Source: Coprinus comatus
Lineage: Eukaryota; Basidiomycota; Agaricomycetes; Agaricales; Agaricaceae
Direction: 5' to 3'
DNA length: 64,000 nt
Assembly (NCBI GenBank): GCA_034638255.1
Contig: JAWPGT010000038.1
Location: forward strand, 124,001-188,000
Each line of letters starts with the position of its first letter. Positions within the stretch are counted from its first letter, which is position 1. Below, piece after piece: positions 45,547-58,000 of the stretch. The position numbers were made by a program, and so were the translations under genes. The notes beneath the pieces were generated by a model, which ran no database searches, was not told the origin of the DNA, and was given only the letters and a program-made list of their open reading frames with translations.

Positions 45547-46101
45547 ACTGTCGAGGTCGACGTGGTAGATAAAACCAGCCAAGGTGGCAACTATCATCCA
45601 TCGACCGCCAGGTATAATGCAACAAAATTCAATGTGACTTCTTTCATTGAGATAACAGTCCTTCTCAACGAACGTGGAAGGACTTGCTGTTTTCCACAGC
45701 AATGACGCTCGAATTCGACGCAAGCACCATTTTTGAAGCTCCTCTGGTGATTATTCATCCAGTTGTTCTTCCAGACGCGCCCCTATCGTGTTTTCCAGTT
45801 CACGTGCTACGTTGCACCATACTTTGTGAGAATTCATCAAGTCATAAAAAAAACTTGGAAGTCTAATGAAAGTATGCATGACCTCCCGAAAAAAATACAC
45901 GACACTTACCATTTTAAATGATAACATGTTATCCCAGTCAAGATATCCAATAACCTCGTGAAGCACTTCGACTGGCAAAGACTCAGTCTTAACAGTTTTC
46001 CGAACTATAAGGCGTTGGGTACATTGAATGAAACTGGGAAAGAGAAGACATAGATATCCGAGCCAGCTCAATATCTGATGTTGAACGTAGTCAGTGGGCA
46101 T
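45547..46101 (-). pseudogene. F-box family copy F2, truncated
   Basis: On the minus strand: SWLGYLCLLFPSFIQC, the F-box TESLPVEVLHEVIGYLDWDN, an intron, SHKVWCNVARELENTIGARL, then an in-frame TAA after EEQLDE, followed in the same frame by EELQKWCLRRIRASLLWKT and GGRWMIVATLAGFIYHVDLDS. Homology ends at 45547, where the sequence becomes copy F1 in opposite orientation. The open frame extends upstream to 46326 with unrelated sequence. An internal stop and loss of the C-terminal half make it a pseudogene. Confidence 0.65.
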
Positions 46102-46461
46102 CAGTGGGCATCTGGTGGATATAACCTGATTCAAATAGGACTTGTAAACTTTAAACCATGACACACGTGTCGGGCACATGCCGCCACGTGCCAGAGATCT
46201 CCGGTAGGTATCTAGCATCATCGCTCTCAGATCGCTCTTAAGTTTATCCAAGATCTCTATGGTTAAGAGAGTATTCATTTTTCTTTGTAACCCCTCCTTC
46301 ATTGTGTTTTTGTAGTACACATGCAATCTCTATGCTCCAATTCTGTGTCACGACTCACCACACCGTATAATAATTGGTTCAAAACCCGTTCGGCCAGGAA
46401 AGTATTCAGAATAGGCGTGTTCGTGTGTAATGTCCTTTGCAAAAAAAAATAATATCATTGT

Positions 46462-47082
46462 TTTTTGTATGTTAACCATTCGAGGACTATTTATATTCTG
46501 GTCTCTTGTAATGACATGAGCCCAAATTTAATCATGATTTTACATCATACTAACGTATTCCCAGACATTGATCTATAATTACTACTAACACTCATGTATA
46601 TAAAGTAACGAGGTTCCCAATGCCTTACCACTCCTCTTCTTCTCCCTCAACCATTCATATCCCACACGCACCACAATAGTAATAGCCAGTGACAGACCAT
46701 TCGAGGTATCCACGTCCTCGTTCTAAACAGTCAGTTCTCTATTATATCATCCTTTTATCTCTTGCTCTACCCATCCATAGACCCTGCCCATCCAACCCAC
46801 CGAGGCTCCGTTGTACAAAAACCGAATACTATAAAACGGAACAGATGCACAATTTTCAGACAAACCTGAGACAGAGACCAGACACATACTTGAGACGATA
46901 GTAGTAATAAGTAGACGATATACGAAAAAGGAGAAAGGAAAAAAATATAGAAACAAACTATACGACGAACACGACAATATGAGAGGGATATAGAGGGGTA
47001 CGAGAGAATCAAGAATACCCTTCCCTTCTTTACATATAATGTGGTATATTCGCAATAGCAGGAATCCTTCTCAACAAATGTT
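46462..47082. repeat. Diverged copy of the nik1 3' end and downstream flank
   Basis: This stretch aligns, in the same orientation, with 54079-55041. Shared blocks include GGACTATTTATATTCTGG, the ATGCCTTACC region, ACAAAAACCGAA with ATAAAAC nearby, and the last codons of the kinase. On the minus strand those codons here read LLRRIPAIANIPHYM-stop, against [19 protein letters not shown] in the full gene. The copy is about 340 bp shorter than its source. It has no kinase domain, so it is a scrap left by duplication. Confidence 0.75.
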
Positions 47083-47363
47083 ATTTGTTATCTGTAGTTA
47101 CTCTGTAACGGCTCGTGAAACATAGGTTCTCCTATAGGTTGATATGGGCAGAATAGTACTATATATCAAATCAATTAATACATCATAATTACAACTAATC
47201 CAGTTTCATCGATCATCGCTGAGCGCTGAGCTGCGGTGGCTGGCTCAAGGGTTGTGTGATATAGAATACTCTTTTTAATCCCATACAGAATGGGTTGCAC
47301 CATTAATACGTGGAGCGATTTGTAGGAATGAACAGCAAGGTATATCATAGTAATAATAACAGC

Positions 47364-48919
47364 TCATGAAGGAGGAATTCCGTCAAGCACATAGAACAAT
47401 TGCTGAAGAATAGGATCGTAAAATATAATCCGGCACATGTCTTCTCCAATCACTAGAGTACGCCTCCAAAACAAAAGATGTTTAAAGTTTTTCACTTCGA
47501 ACGATGTTACTTCAGACCCGTTACCACTCCATTCATAACGAATAGTGTCCAGTTGAATTCCTTGGTCTCGAATCACGAGTGTGGTTCTCAAGCCGCAAGC
47601 CATCGTGAATTCGGAAGCTTGACAATGATACTTTCCAAGTTGGGTGACCGTATGATTTTTCAAGGGATCGTCATGGGGTACAGATATTCCCAAGAACTCG
47701 TTCTGGGCAAAGACAACTATACGTGTTTCATGGGGCAATTGGAATGGAAGTGACATCTGAACATCAGGGTTCTCAGATATGTTAATCTTGAATGCTTTCC
47801 TAATCGCACGAGGTTTGAACGAGTTGTCATATGGAATAACGACGCAGAATTGCAACATGGTTTGCATGTGCACCACAAACCAAAAAGAGGCTATGAAATG
47901 GAAAAACTGCGATGGAATGAATACTCGGGTGACCAATGGACCATAAAGAACAGCTAAACTTACTAATGATCGTTCGGTTATACAACGTTGAGTTTCAAAC
48001 TCGAAAACGTGCCTCGGTTCGTCACAATCTACATGATAATGAAAGAACTGAATTTTCATCGTGTTTGGCATCAAGAACTGCTCAATGTAATAATTGTTAT
48101 TCAATGCTGTGCCGTCACCTGGACGTGGGGAGAAGAACGTTGAAAGAAGGGTTGCAGTCAGGTTCGCAGCAGACCCATGTCCGACCAGATCAACTTGATA
48201 GATTCTGACACGATATGGAGATCGTTTCGTTTCTGTATACGTTACATTTTGAGCTGGGAATGACGATGTCATGAAACTGATTAGTACCTGTAGCAGATAT
48301 TCGGAAGGATAACCGCCGTTTTGAGTGGTCCACCCAGATTGCATGGAGGTGTTGCTCAGTGCGCTCTAGGTTAATTAACTCGTGACACTTTCGTTCTGAA
48401 CTGTCAAGGTCGATAAAGTAGATGAAGCCCAGATTCGTAGCTGTTATCATCCACCGACCACCAGGAATGATGCGAGTAAACTTGACATCACCCTGGAACA
48501 TGACCTCATATTCAGTACAAGGAAACAGATAATCATCTGTTGTCTTCCACGCTGTCGAAGCTCGATGTCGTTGCAAGCACCATTTTTGTAATTCTTCTCC
48601 AGTATAAGCTTCTAGTTCTTCTTCCAATCGTGCTCCTGTTGTGGATTCCAGATCATGCGCAATGCGGCTCCAGATTAGTTGGGAGTTGGTGGCAGAACAA
48701 AATAACTTCGAAGTCTGAAACGAATGCACGATTAGAGTACTGATGATAAAGAAAAACACGTTTTGAACATGCCTGTTTGAGTGACAAAATGCTTTTCCAG
48801 TCCAGGTACGCGATGACCTCTTGTAAAAGCTCCGGTGGCAAAGATTCAATTGCACTTGTTTCATGTTTCCAATTTATGATCCGAAGCCAAGAGTGCAAGT
48901 ACACAGAGAAGGATGTCAT
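47364..48919 (-). CDS. F-box/beta-rich protein, module F3
   Basis: From MTSFSVYLHSWLRI: the F-box TSAIESLPPELLQEVIAYLD, a GC-AG intron (48715-48772, donor CAG/GCATGT), SQLIWSRIAHDLESTTGARL, ELQKWCLQRHRASTAWK, IPGGRWMITATNLGFIYFID, an intron, VRIYQVDLVGHGSAANL, a GT-AG intron, FFHFIASFWFVVH, RIVVFAQNEFLGISVPHDDP, LDTIRYEWSGNGSEVTSFEV and the end YVLDGIPPS. The WMITATNLGFIYFID type of repeat suggests a beta-propeller-like fold. It would be an SCF adaptor with unknown substrate. The frame upstream is open straight into module F4, so the true start is uncertain: either the Met at 48919 or the start of F4. Confidence 0.7.
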
Positions 48920-50596
48920 AATCCTGGAGGTTTTAGAGACACAGGACCCGGAAAGCGCAGGCAGGCGAATAGGAGTGGTGTGTACCAGTTGATTAGTGGG
49001 CATTTCCATATGAATAGGCTTCCCATCAATTATTCTTATGGATGGGTCATCACAATACTGATAAAAAACCATCCGGCAGAGCTCTTCGCCAAAAGTTAAA
49101 GTACCAAGTTCATATGATCCGGGTGTAATGTCAAACCTTTGGACCTCAAATACGACAGGAGTCCCATCATGATTCCAGTCATAATGGATGATATCCATTG
49201 TGGAGTGGTCTAACACAACTGTGGTTGAAGGGCTACAGTGCATATCAAGAATCCGAAATGAGTTTGCGTTGTATTCGCCAAGTATCGTAAGGGTGGAATT
49301 CTTCGGGTCATTATGAGGGATGAATATTCCTATAAATTTGTTTTCTGCGAATAGGACTATCCGCGTTGCATGAGGAGAGCGATAGGGTGGTGAAATACGC
49401 ATATCCTTCACGGCCGGCACCGCAATACTGAATATAGCGTTGACTTCCTTGGGTTTGTAGGAATCATGGGAAGGTGTAATAATAAAAAACTCCAGAGAAT
49501 TATGCGTGTGTACCACGAAGCAGAACGTGGTGATGAAGGACAAGAACTGTCAGAAGGTCAAAGGTTGTTCACAATGTACAACAAATTAAAACTTGCCCGC
49601 GAGGGTCCCACACAAGAAGGATCGGTCAATACTATGTGAGAGGTTTCTTCATCATCACGGGAGGGAACATCCTCATAATGAAAGATCCGAATTCCGCTTG
49701 TTTTCTTCGTGGCATATCGATCAACGTAATAATGTCCATTCAATGTCGCAGAGTAGCAAGGCCCTGGTGAGGATAGGCTTGAAATATGTTTTGCAACAAG
49801 GTTAACGTCTGTACCCTGGCCAACTAGATCGACTTGATAGATGTCAATGGACGCTGGTTTGCGTTGCTCGTCTGTAATATGTTGAGTCTTGGCCATGGAT
49901 GTTGAATCAAGAAAATCCCACCTGTGATAGAAATACGAAAAGATAGCTGGTGTTTTGAATCATTGACCCAAATTGCATAAAAATTGCAGTTCTCCTTCCT
50001 TTCCAGACTGACTAACTCCTGGCATTTTCGTTCTGGACTGTCTAGGTCGACGTGGTAGATAAATCCGGCGTAAGTACAGACTATCATCCACCGACCACCA
50101 GGTATAACGCAACAAAATAGAATTTTACTCTCATCATTAAGATAACATTCCTTACGAAGCGACCTGGAAGGATCTATCGTTTTCCACGATAAGGATGCAC
50201 GAATTCGACGCAAGCACCATTTTTGCAGTTCATTTGGTGTATAGTCATCCAATTCTTTTTCCAGACGTGCACCAATCGTGCATTCCAGTTCATGCGCCAC
50301 GTTGCACCATACTTTGTGAGAATTGACCAAGTCACGAAAGAACTTGGAGGTCTAATGAAAATATATGTAAATTTGTAATAGAGTACAAGGATGGAACCCA
50401 CCATTTTGAGTGATAGCATGCTGTCCCATTCGAGATACCCCGTAACCCTAAGAAGCACTTCGGCTGGTAAAGATTCAATAGTCACAGTTCCTCGTTTCAA
50501 ATTTATTAGGCGTGCAGATCGAATGAAATGAAGCAAGAGAGTATAGACATATTCAAGCCAGCTTAATCTTCGCGGTTGAGAATCGCAGTCGGACAT
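48920..50596 (-). CDS. F-box/beta-rich protein, module F4, reading through into F3
   Basis: Start MSDCDSQPRRLSWLEY; F-box VTIESLPAEVLLRVTGYLEW; an intron; SHKVWCNVAHELECTIGARL; ELQKWCLRRIRASLSWK; IPGGRWMIVCTYAGFIYHVD; an intron; IDIYQVDLVGQGTDVNLV; a GC-AG intron (49547-49596, donor CGG/GCAAGT); FLSFITTFCFVVH; RIVLFAENKFIGIFIPHNDP; LGTLTFGEELCRMVFYQ. Where relatives end (IDG then a few residues and stop), this frame has no stop. It continues through about 30 residues to the Met and F-box of module F3. Either the two modules form one double-F-box protein or F4 lost its stop recently. Confidence 0.65.
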
Positions 50597-50824
50597 GGAT
50601 GTAAGGGGTCAAACCAGTTTTGGGCAAGGAGTACATGCCAAGTGCACCTCTGGTGCACGTCTCTGAACGACCACGCGCCGCGCACGTGCTGCGCATCATA
50701 TGATATCATAAGTATACATACTAGTCCCTGAATTATTTAACTGAGATAATGAAAAGCAATAAAGCAAGCAACCCGAAGCACTGTATCTTACTGCAGCACA
50801 TCAGCATAAAGACAAGTAGAGATC
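50597..50824. other. Short intergenic with small palindromes
   Basis: Holds palindromic patches such as GTGCACCTCTGGTGCAC near 50642 and a CATATGATATCATA stretch near 50697. It is probably the promoter region between divergent genes. No gene is seen. Confidence 0.35.
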
Positions 50825-50978
50825 ATGACTGACTTCCATTTACAAACCCCACTATCCATTACCTTGTAGCCACTCCCCTGCCTCATTCCAATAGATTTCC
50901 ACCCTCTATTCCATGCCGAGTTAGGGTCTATTCTTCTCAGCCAAAATATTATATCTTGACATTACTCTTGGTCATTAG

Positions 50979-53140
50979 ATCTCGCTGCTAAATTCACAAA
51001 GGAGCTCGCAACAGCTAACAGTCCGGAAGAACATAGCGCTGTGTTTCTCAAATTCACTAGGACTATTCTCACCACTGTTTTGGGTAAGGGGAGATGGACA
51101 GCGCATGAATTTTCAGGAGTGATGTACCTGATCAAACAAATTGGGGAGAACCAAAACGAGCAGTTGTGTTCCCGAGTCCTCAAAATCATTTCGGACGAGA
51201 CAGTTGTCCACAAAATCATGGTAGGTAACCAAAATACAACTATACCCCTTATACAATCTGCCCGCTGAATTTCAATTAGCTCCTTTCAATGTCCCACCTG
51301 GAACTCCTTGATGCCTACCGTCTTGGGGTAATATTTAGCAAAATCCAAAAAGATCAAGTTGACGATCTCGTGACGACCAAGCTTCCTGCACACTTTCAAC
51401 GCTCTAAGGGTCCTCTATTAACAGATAAGGTTGTAAAAGAAATTCACAAAAAAGTTTGCCATACGGCTCGCACCGACAAGTCTCCGGTACGTCAGATCTT
51501 TAGACCTGGCGTCATTTAACAGAGCACTCATGTATATTTATGTAGGATGAAAAAACATCATTGGCTATAATTGATACGATCACCTCTAACGCGGGAAATT
51601 TTCTTTCACATTATACCTACCTATCTCGACATAAAGAGCTACGCCTCTCAACACTCAGCAAATATTCTCTTCCCCTTGAACTCACCCACGAAGCGCAACA
51701 GCGAGAGTTTGTATTATCCGACCATCGAAATACCCGGAGCAAGACTCGTAAACTCCCCCCCACTCGTTATACCCTATTCCTTACCGGCAGCGTTGATTAC
51801 GGGTTTGTGACCACCACACCTCCTCTATCGGTCACCAAAGAGTTGGACGACGTACTTGAGGATGAGATAGACCTACAGAGGATGTATTTATTTCGGGACC
51901 TGATTGAAGGAACATGTACGTGAACTGAATCCAATAATTTTATTCAAAAAGTTTCTAATTCTTTAACTTGAGAAGGCGAAAAGTACAAGAAGTCTCCATA
52001 TTTTAAACTCTCGGTAGAGCTTAAAAATGCCTGCAAAGAATTGACAGCCGAGTTCGCGCGCATAGAGGGGAATCCTGAGAAGGTTAAGCATGACATATGT
52101 TTCCTAGAAGCCAAACGACTTGATGCGCACGTACAAGGTACAGTACATACACCCGTGATATGATCACCACGATTTGCTCGATCTTAACTAACATGAAGAG
52201 TGTTTTACTAGGGGATGACGATCAGACGTCAAAGTTCAAATCACTAACTTTCAACGGTGAAGGACTTCAAGATGCTATTAAACAAATTGAAACATATCGA
52301 CCTGGTGCTGAAATCTTAAGCTCTGCGTCAAGTGATTTTGACAACATAACAAAATTTAATAAAGTACGTACAATTACATCATATTCTCCTTTTACATTAG
52401 TCACGAAGTTTGGTGCCACTTTTTACAGGAAGTAAAGAAGATCTTCAGAAACATGCCCAAGACTGCGGTTCCAAAGCAGAAGCATAACAAGAGGAAATTA
52501 ACGGACCACTTGGTGCAGGTGATTGGACAATGTTTAACTGCCATGTAAGTCTGATCTATGATATCTCCAGTTTGCGATCTGACGTACAACTCTGATTAAC
52601 ATATTCAATGTTCAACGTTCAACAGTGGGAAGGGAGATGGATCACAGAAATTCGCTTTATCCAATGGGGGGGATTGGATCTTTGGGCTGGTGACCATCGA
52701 TAAAGGCAAGAGGATATGCCAACATACGGATGTTATTTCAATTCCTCTTCCTCCCGCTAAGGACCTTAAAGCCGTTCGCTCCAATATTCGCTTATTCCGT
52801 CCAGGCACGGATGATGGAGGTGCTAATACCACCTCTGGCTTTACACTTATTGACTCGGATTCAGTAACTGAAATCACAGAGGGTATAGAGAAAAGAGCTG
52901 AGCAAGAAACATCCAATATTTTGCCATTGAATGTGCTCGATCCTATGGAAGACTTTCATGCAAATTCAAGTAATTTCCAAAAAGTAGTGATGTTGCTCAT
53001 AGCATGGGTAAGCATATCCAACACATTGCCTGGATTAAAAATTTTAATCATGATTTACACAAATTATGTGACAACAGATGGCGATACATAAAGATAAGCT
53101 TAGGAGGTACTTACCACCAGTGCCTACAAACGAGCTCTGA
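50979..53140 (+). CDS. Multi-exon protein with PD-(D/E)XK nuclease-like motifs
   Basis: At least eight exons, frame open through each. They read in order: FTKELATANSPEEHSAVFLK, RWTAHEFSGVMYLIKQIGEN; HLELLDAYRLGVIFSKIQKD; TSLAIIDTITSNAGNFLSHY; PPTRYTLFLTGSVDYGFVTT; YKKSPYFKLSVELKNACKEL then ICFLEAKRLDAHVQ; IKQIETYRPGAEILSSASSD; LVQVIGQCLTAM; KFALSNGGDWIFGLVTIDKG; and a short end MAIHKDKLRRYLPPVP to TGA at 53138. Asp in TGSVDYGF followed by Glu-x-Lys in FLEAKR, then a helix and a beta strand, fits a PD-(D/E)XK core; many uncharacterised Agaricomycete proteins look alike. The 5' exon is unresolved; an ATG lies at 50825. Nuclease function is inference. Confidence 0.55.
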
Positions 53141-53664
53141 AGACTTCTCTCGGTCATATTTGGCATTCCTCATATCTTTTCTGAATTTCCTCCCTTTTTT
53201 CTCAACGAACACTTCAACGCTTGGACATCCATTTTCCACATATCAGTCTGTACAACAGTAGCTTCGTCTCTTTCCGGGCGCACCTGTAGTAACAGTTGTT
53301 TGGTGTAGGTCGTATGGCTTAGATGCAACCGCCTAGGTGTATATAGTTTTTTATTCATGTTTGACCTTAGGCCTGGTGTCTCCTTTGTTTCTTTTGTACT
53401 TGTAGGTTGAGGTTGTACTCGTCACTGGTCACTTCTAAGTTTCCAAGTGATTCCCTAAACGTGTTACGTACTGATGTTCAACTCTCGAATGTCTAACTCT
53501 AGTCACACAGTTGTATATAATCTTGACGGCAGACTATAAGCCAATTATTATCAATGTTCTTAGTATAGGAGAAGAAATCATGGATAAGTACTATAGTAAA
53601 TAGGGCGGATGACTCTGAGGTTTCTTGCTACAAAACGTGGAAGCTGAATGGATCATTCAATGGA
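53141..53664. other. Intergenic
   Basis: About 520 bp; 3' flank of the nuclease-like gene. Only short open frames; no gene is seen. Confidence 0.4.
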
Positions 53665-53886
53665 TTTCCGTGAGTGGTACAAGACCTAGGAGAGCAAGTG
53701 GACACCATTCGGTATGAATGGTCTAGTGGTGATGGTTGTGCAACATCGTTTGAAGTGAAACGGTTTGAGCCTTCTTTTTTTTCGAGGACTAATATTGTTC
53801 TTGAGGAAGAAATGTGCCGGATTATTTTATATGACGACATCTCTGCTGAGTTCATCTATGTTCTAGATGGAACTCCTAGACGGTAG
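53665..53886 (+). pseudogene. C-terminal scrap of the F-box family (F5)
   Basis: About 70 codons match the end of module F3: VDTIRYEWSSGDG, CATSFEVKRFEPSFF, VLEEEMCRIILYDD and YVLDGTPRR-stop. No F-box or other upstream parts exist here. It is an isolated fragment. Confidence 0.65.
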
Positions 53887-54078
53887 AAAAAAAGTGAAGA
53901 TGAGCGGTATAACGTACTAGATAAGTGGGATGTGCTTGTATTAAATAAAAATAATCTTGAACATCTACTTTGTGCCACCCACTTCTGTAGCCATTCCATG
54001 ACTGTTTAGTCGTTCAACTTTCTTATCACCTTCTCGACTTCAAGATCTAGAAGCTACTCTTATCCTCACTCTTGTTTG

Positions 54079-55041
54079 GTTTTTGTATGTTATCCATTCA
54101 AGGGACTATTTATATTCTGGTTTCCTTGTAATGACACATGAACCCAATTTTAGCTATGATTTAACTGACGTCATATTATACTGACGTCATTCCCGGACAT
54201 TGTTCTATAATTACTACTGACCTCACCCATATAGAATAACGAGGCTCCCAATGCCTTACCGTTCCTCCCCTCTTACCTTAACCCATTCATATCCCACATG
54301 CACTACAATGGACAAAATTCGTGATAGTCCATTCGACGTATCCTCACACTCGTCCTCGTCCCCGTCCCAAACAATATCAGTTCTCTTATATCACCCTTTT
54401 TTTCCCGTTAGTGTAGCCATATCCAATCCGCGACTTCAAAGACACAAAAACAAGAGAAATCGAAATAAAAGAAAATATATTGTACAAAAACCGAAAACTA
54501 TAAAACAAAACAGATGCATAATTTGCAGACAAATTTGAGATAGACAAGACATATACTTGAGACGATAGAGTAAGTAGGATGATATAGAGAGAAAAAAATA
54601 GGAAAGAAATAGGGACGAACTAGACGATACGACGATATGGGATACGAGAATGCGAGAGAGAGAGGAAGAAATAGAGACAGACGGAGAAACAGAGGAACAG
54701 AGGGAGAGCGTTATATAAGATCGTAAGGAAAGCAGAAAGATCATAAAATGTTCAAACAAACAAAAAGTCAAAACACATGAAGGGGAAATCAAGGTATGTA
54801 GGGTAACTAAAATGGAAAACACAGGACACCAACATCGCTTGCAAAGAAGGTGACGAAAGGGAGAAAGGTAAACAAAAAAAAATAAAAGTGCGAAGTAAAT
54901 GCAAATAACGAATGGCGAAACAAAAAAGAAGAAACAAGAACACCCTTCCCATCACCAACCCGACTTTCCCACAACTACACCGACCCTTCTTCACGCATAA
55001 TGTGGTATACTCGCAATAGCAGGAGCCCTTCTCAACAAATA
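54079..55041. repeat. Source region of the duplicated nik1 3' end
   Basis: The last codons and the 3' flank of the kinase, duplicated at 46462-47082 in the same orientation. Within it the stretch 54550-54720 is rich in GA repeats and 54420-54540 in A runs; these account for part of the length difference between the copies. Confidence 0.7.
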
Positions 55042-58000
55042 ATGCGAAATCTTTCCACCGTGCTCTCCTGCTAACTTATTAATAGCATTCAACAGATCCC
55101 CTCTTCTCAATGGTTCTACAAAGAAGAGAAAACACGACAATTCATCAACAAAAGGAAAAGAAAAAGAAAAGAATAACGTACTAGTAATATGATCATCCAT
55201 ACCAGCTTGCAAACACCTCTCACGATCACCAATCATAGCATGAGCCGTAAGTGCAATAATAGGTGTCGGAGTCAATCCTTTATGCATTTCAAACGACCTA
55301 ATTAATTCCGTAGCTTGCATACCGCCCATGAACGGCATTGACACGTCCATCTATGAAAAAAAAAATAGAAAAAAGTTTTCGATTAAAAAACCAGAAAAAA
55401 GAACACACAACAAAACTCACAAGAATAATATCAAAAGGTCTCCCAGCAGCAACTCTCGCTTTAAATGCATCAACCGCCAAACTTCCATTCTCAGCAATCT
55501 CAACCGTATGACCATATTTCTCCAAAATCTTAACCGCCAACTTTTGATTAACCAAATTATCCTCCGCCAACAGAATATCAAACGTAACATCATTAGGTGC
55601 CGATACTGGACTAACAGTATTAGATTCTAATGCTGTTATTAGAGCTGATGCTAGATCTTGAGCTGTTACTGGCGTTGTAACTTGTGAGGATATACTGTTA
55701 TCGAGACACCATTTGACTGTTTTGTTTTCGTCAATTAGTCAAAGTGAGGAGAGAAAACGAAGTGGAAGACGTACGATTCAAACGTGGCATCTTGGGCGCG
55801 AGTAATACGATCGGAATATATCTCAAATGTTCAAGTTCGCGAACACTCTCCGTCTACCAAAAAACCATCCATCATCCATAAGCCATTATTTATACCCTGG
55901 GGAAAACAAAGCACTCACCATTCCAAGAGCATCAACAACAATAGTATCAATATGCGGACACTTTTCTTTATCCGCAACTTCACTAACATGATGAACCATA
56001 TGCGGTCTCAACCCCAATTCTCTAATCCTACCAACCACATCCGTCGTATCCATAAGTGTATCCACAAACAAAATCGTTCTCTTTGAAAATGGTGCCATTT
56101 TCGCCAAAGTAGCTTCCATTGATGAATATGATATTTGGGATGAAATTGTGAAAAAGAATTTAGATCCTTTTGAAACTTCACTTTCTACCCACATATTTCC
56201 TTGCATTAGGTTCACAAGTCTTTTCGAAATTGATAATCCAAGACCTGTACCACCATATTCCTAAAGAACAAACAAAAAAAAACACGCACAAATCGTCATT
56301 AGCACACAATGCTCATCACGATCCCAGCAAAAAAAGAAAACTCACTCTCGTAGTAGACCCATCAGCCTGACAAAACGTATCAAAAATCAAATTCAACTTA
56401 TCCTTCGCAATCCCAATCCCAGTATCCATAACCGCAAACTCCAAAGTAACCAATTGATCATCCATAGCCAACAATCTACAGCTCAAAGCAACATGTCCTT
56501 TCCTAGTAACCTTGCTAGGAGTAAACTTGATCGCATTCCCAACCAAATTCGTTATAACCTGTCTTAACCTTAACGAATCTCCAATCAATTGATCCGGAAT
56601 ATCAGGTTCGATTTCGTATGTTAGATCCAAGTTATTTTGAGATGCTCGGACTACTAATGTTTTGAGGATTCCGAAAACGGTTTGTCGAAGTGAATAGGTT
56701 ACTGCTTCCATTGTCATACGTCCTGCTTCGACTATTCACAATAACCAAAATAATTAGAATTTTTTTAAAGAGAGATAGAGAGAGAACGTACTCTTCGAAA
56801 TATCCAAAATATCATCGATAATCAACAAAAGCGACCTAGCCAAACTATGAACAAGTAACAAACTCTCCCTCTGTGATCTATTCAAATCACTATCCAAAGT
56901 CAACTCCGTCATTCCAATAATTCCATTCATCGGAGTCCTAACACTTATTAGTAAACTACTCCTTTATCAAAGAGAGAGAGAGAGAGAAACACACACCTAA
57001 TTTCATGACTCATATTAGCCAAAAACTCACTCTTACTCCTATTAGCCAACTCTGCAGCTTCTCTAGCAGCTGTATTCTTCTGAATACTATCTCTCAAATT
57101 AAACACCATCTGATTAATCTGAGTTTTCAAAGAATCCATTTCTCCAGAAGCTTCAACAGTAATAAATCTCGTGAAATCGCCATCCATAGCCGCTGCCGAA
57201 ATTTGTGCAAATCCTCGAACTTGAGTTGTCAAGTTTCCTGCCATAGTATTCACGCTCAACCTATATCATTCCGAGTGATTATTAGTTTATGAACAAAGAG
57301 GAGTGAAAAAAAAAAAAAAAAAAAAGAAAAAAGAAAAAAAAAAAAAAAACATACGTAATCTCCTGCCAAATACCCTGCACATTCCCAACTTCAGCTTGTA
57401 CACCCAACTTTCCTTCCGTTCCTACTTCTCTCGCCACTTTCTTAACTTCAGCAGCAAATATAGCCAACTGATCGATCATATCATTGATCGTATTAACCAA
57501 ATTTAACATTTCTCCAGATACCGAAACTCCTCTGATCTTTTGTGTTAAATCTCCTCTTGCTACTGCCGTCTGTGGATATGTGCGTGGGGCGTTAAACCGA
57601 GAGATGAGCAAAGGAAGAAGGGCAGTACTTACAGTAGCAACAGCAATAGTTCTCACTTGCAACGTCAACTAAAAAAAAAATCTCTCAATCAACACCCACC
57701 ATTCCCAATCACAACAACAAGTATTAGCAAACACTCACATTATTAGCCATAACATTAACATTATCCGTCAAATCCTTCCAAGTCCCACCAACACCCGTAA
57801 CTCTAGCTTGACCACCCAACCTACCTTCAGTTCCAACCTCTCTAGCAACTCTCGTAACTTCATCAGCAAAGACACTCAAACTCTCCGTCATACCATTAAC
57901 AGTTTCCTTCAATTCCAAAATTTCACCTCTAACATCAACTTCAATCTTTTTAGTCAAATCACCACCAGCAACAGCTTTCGTAACTTGAGCAATACTCCTA

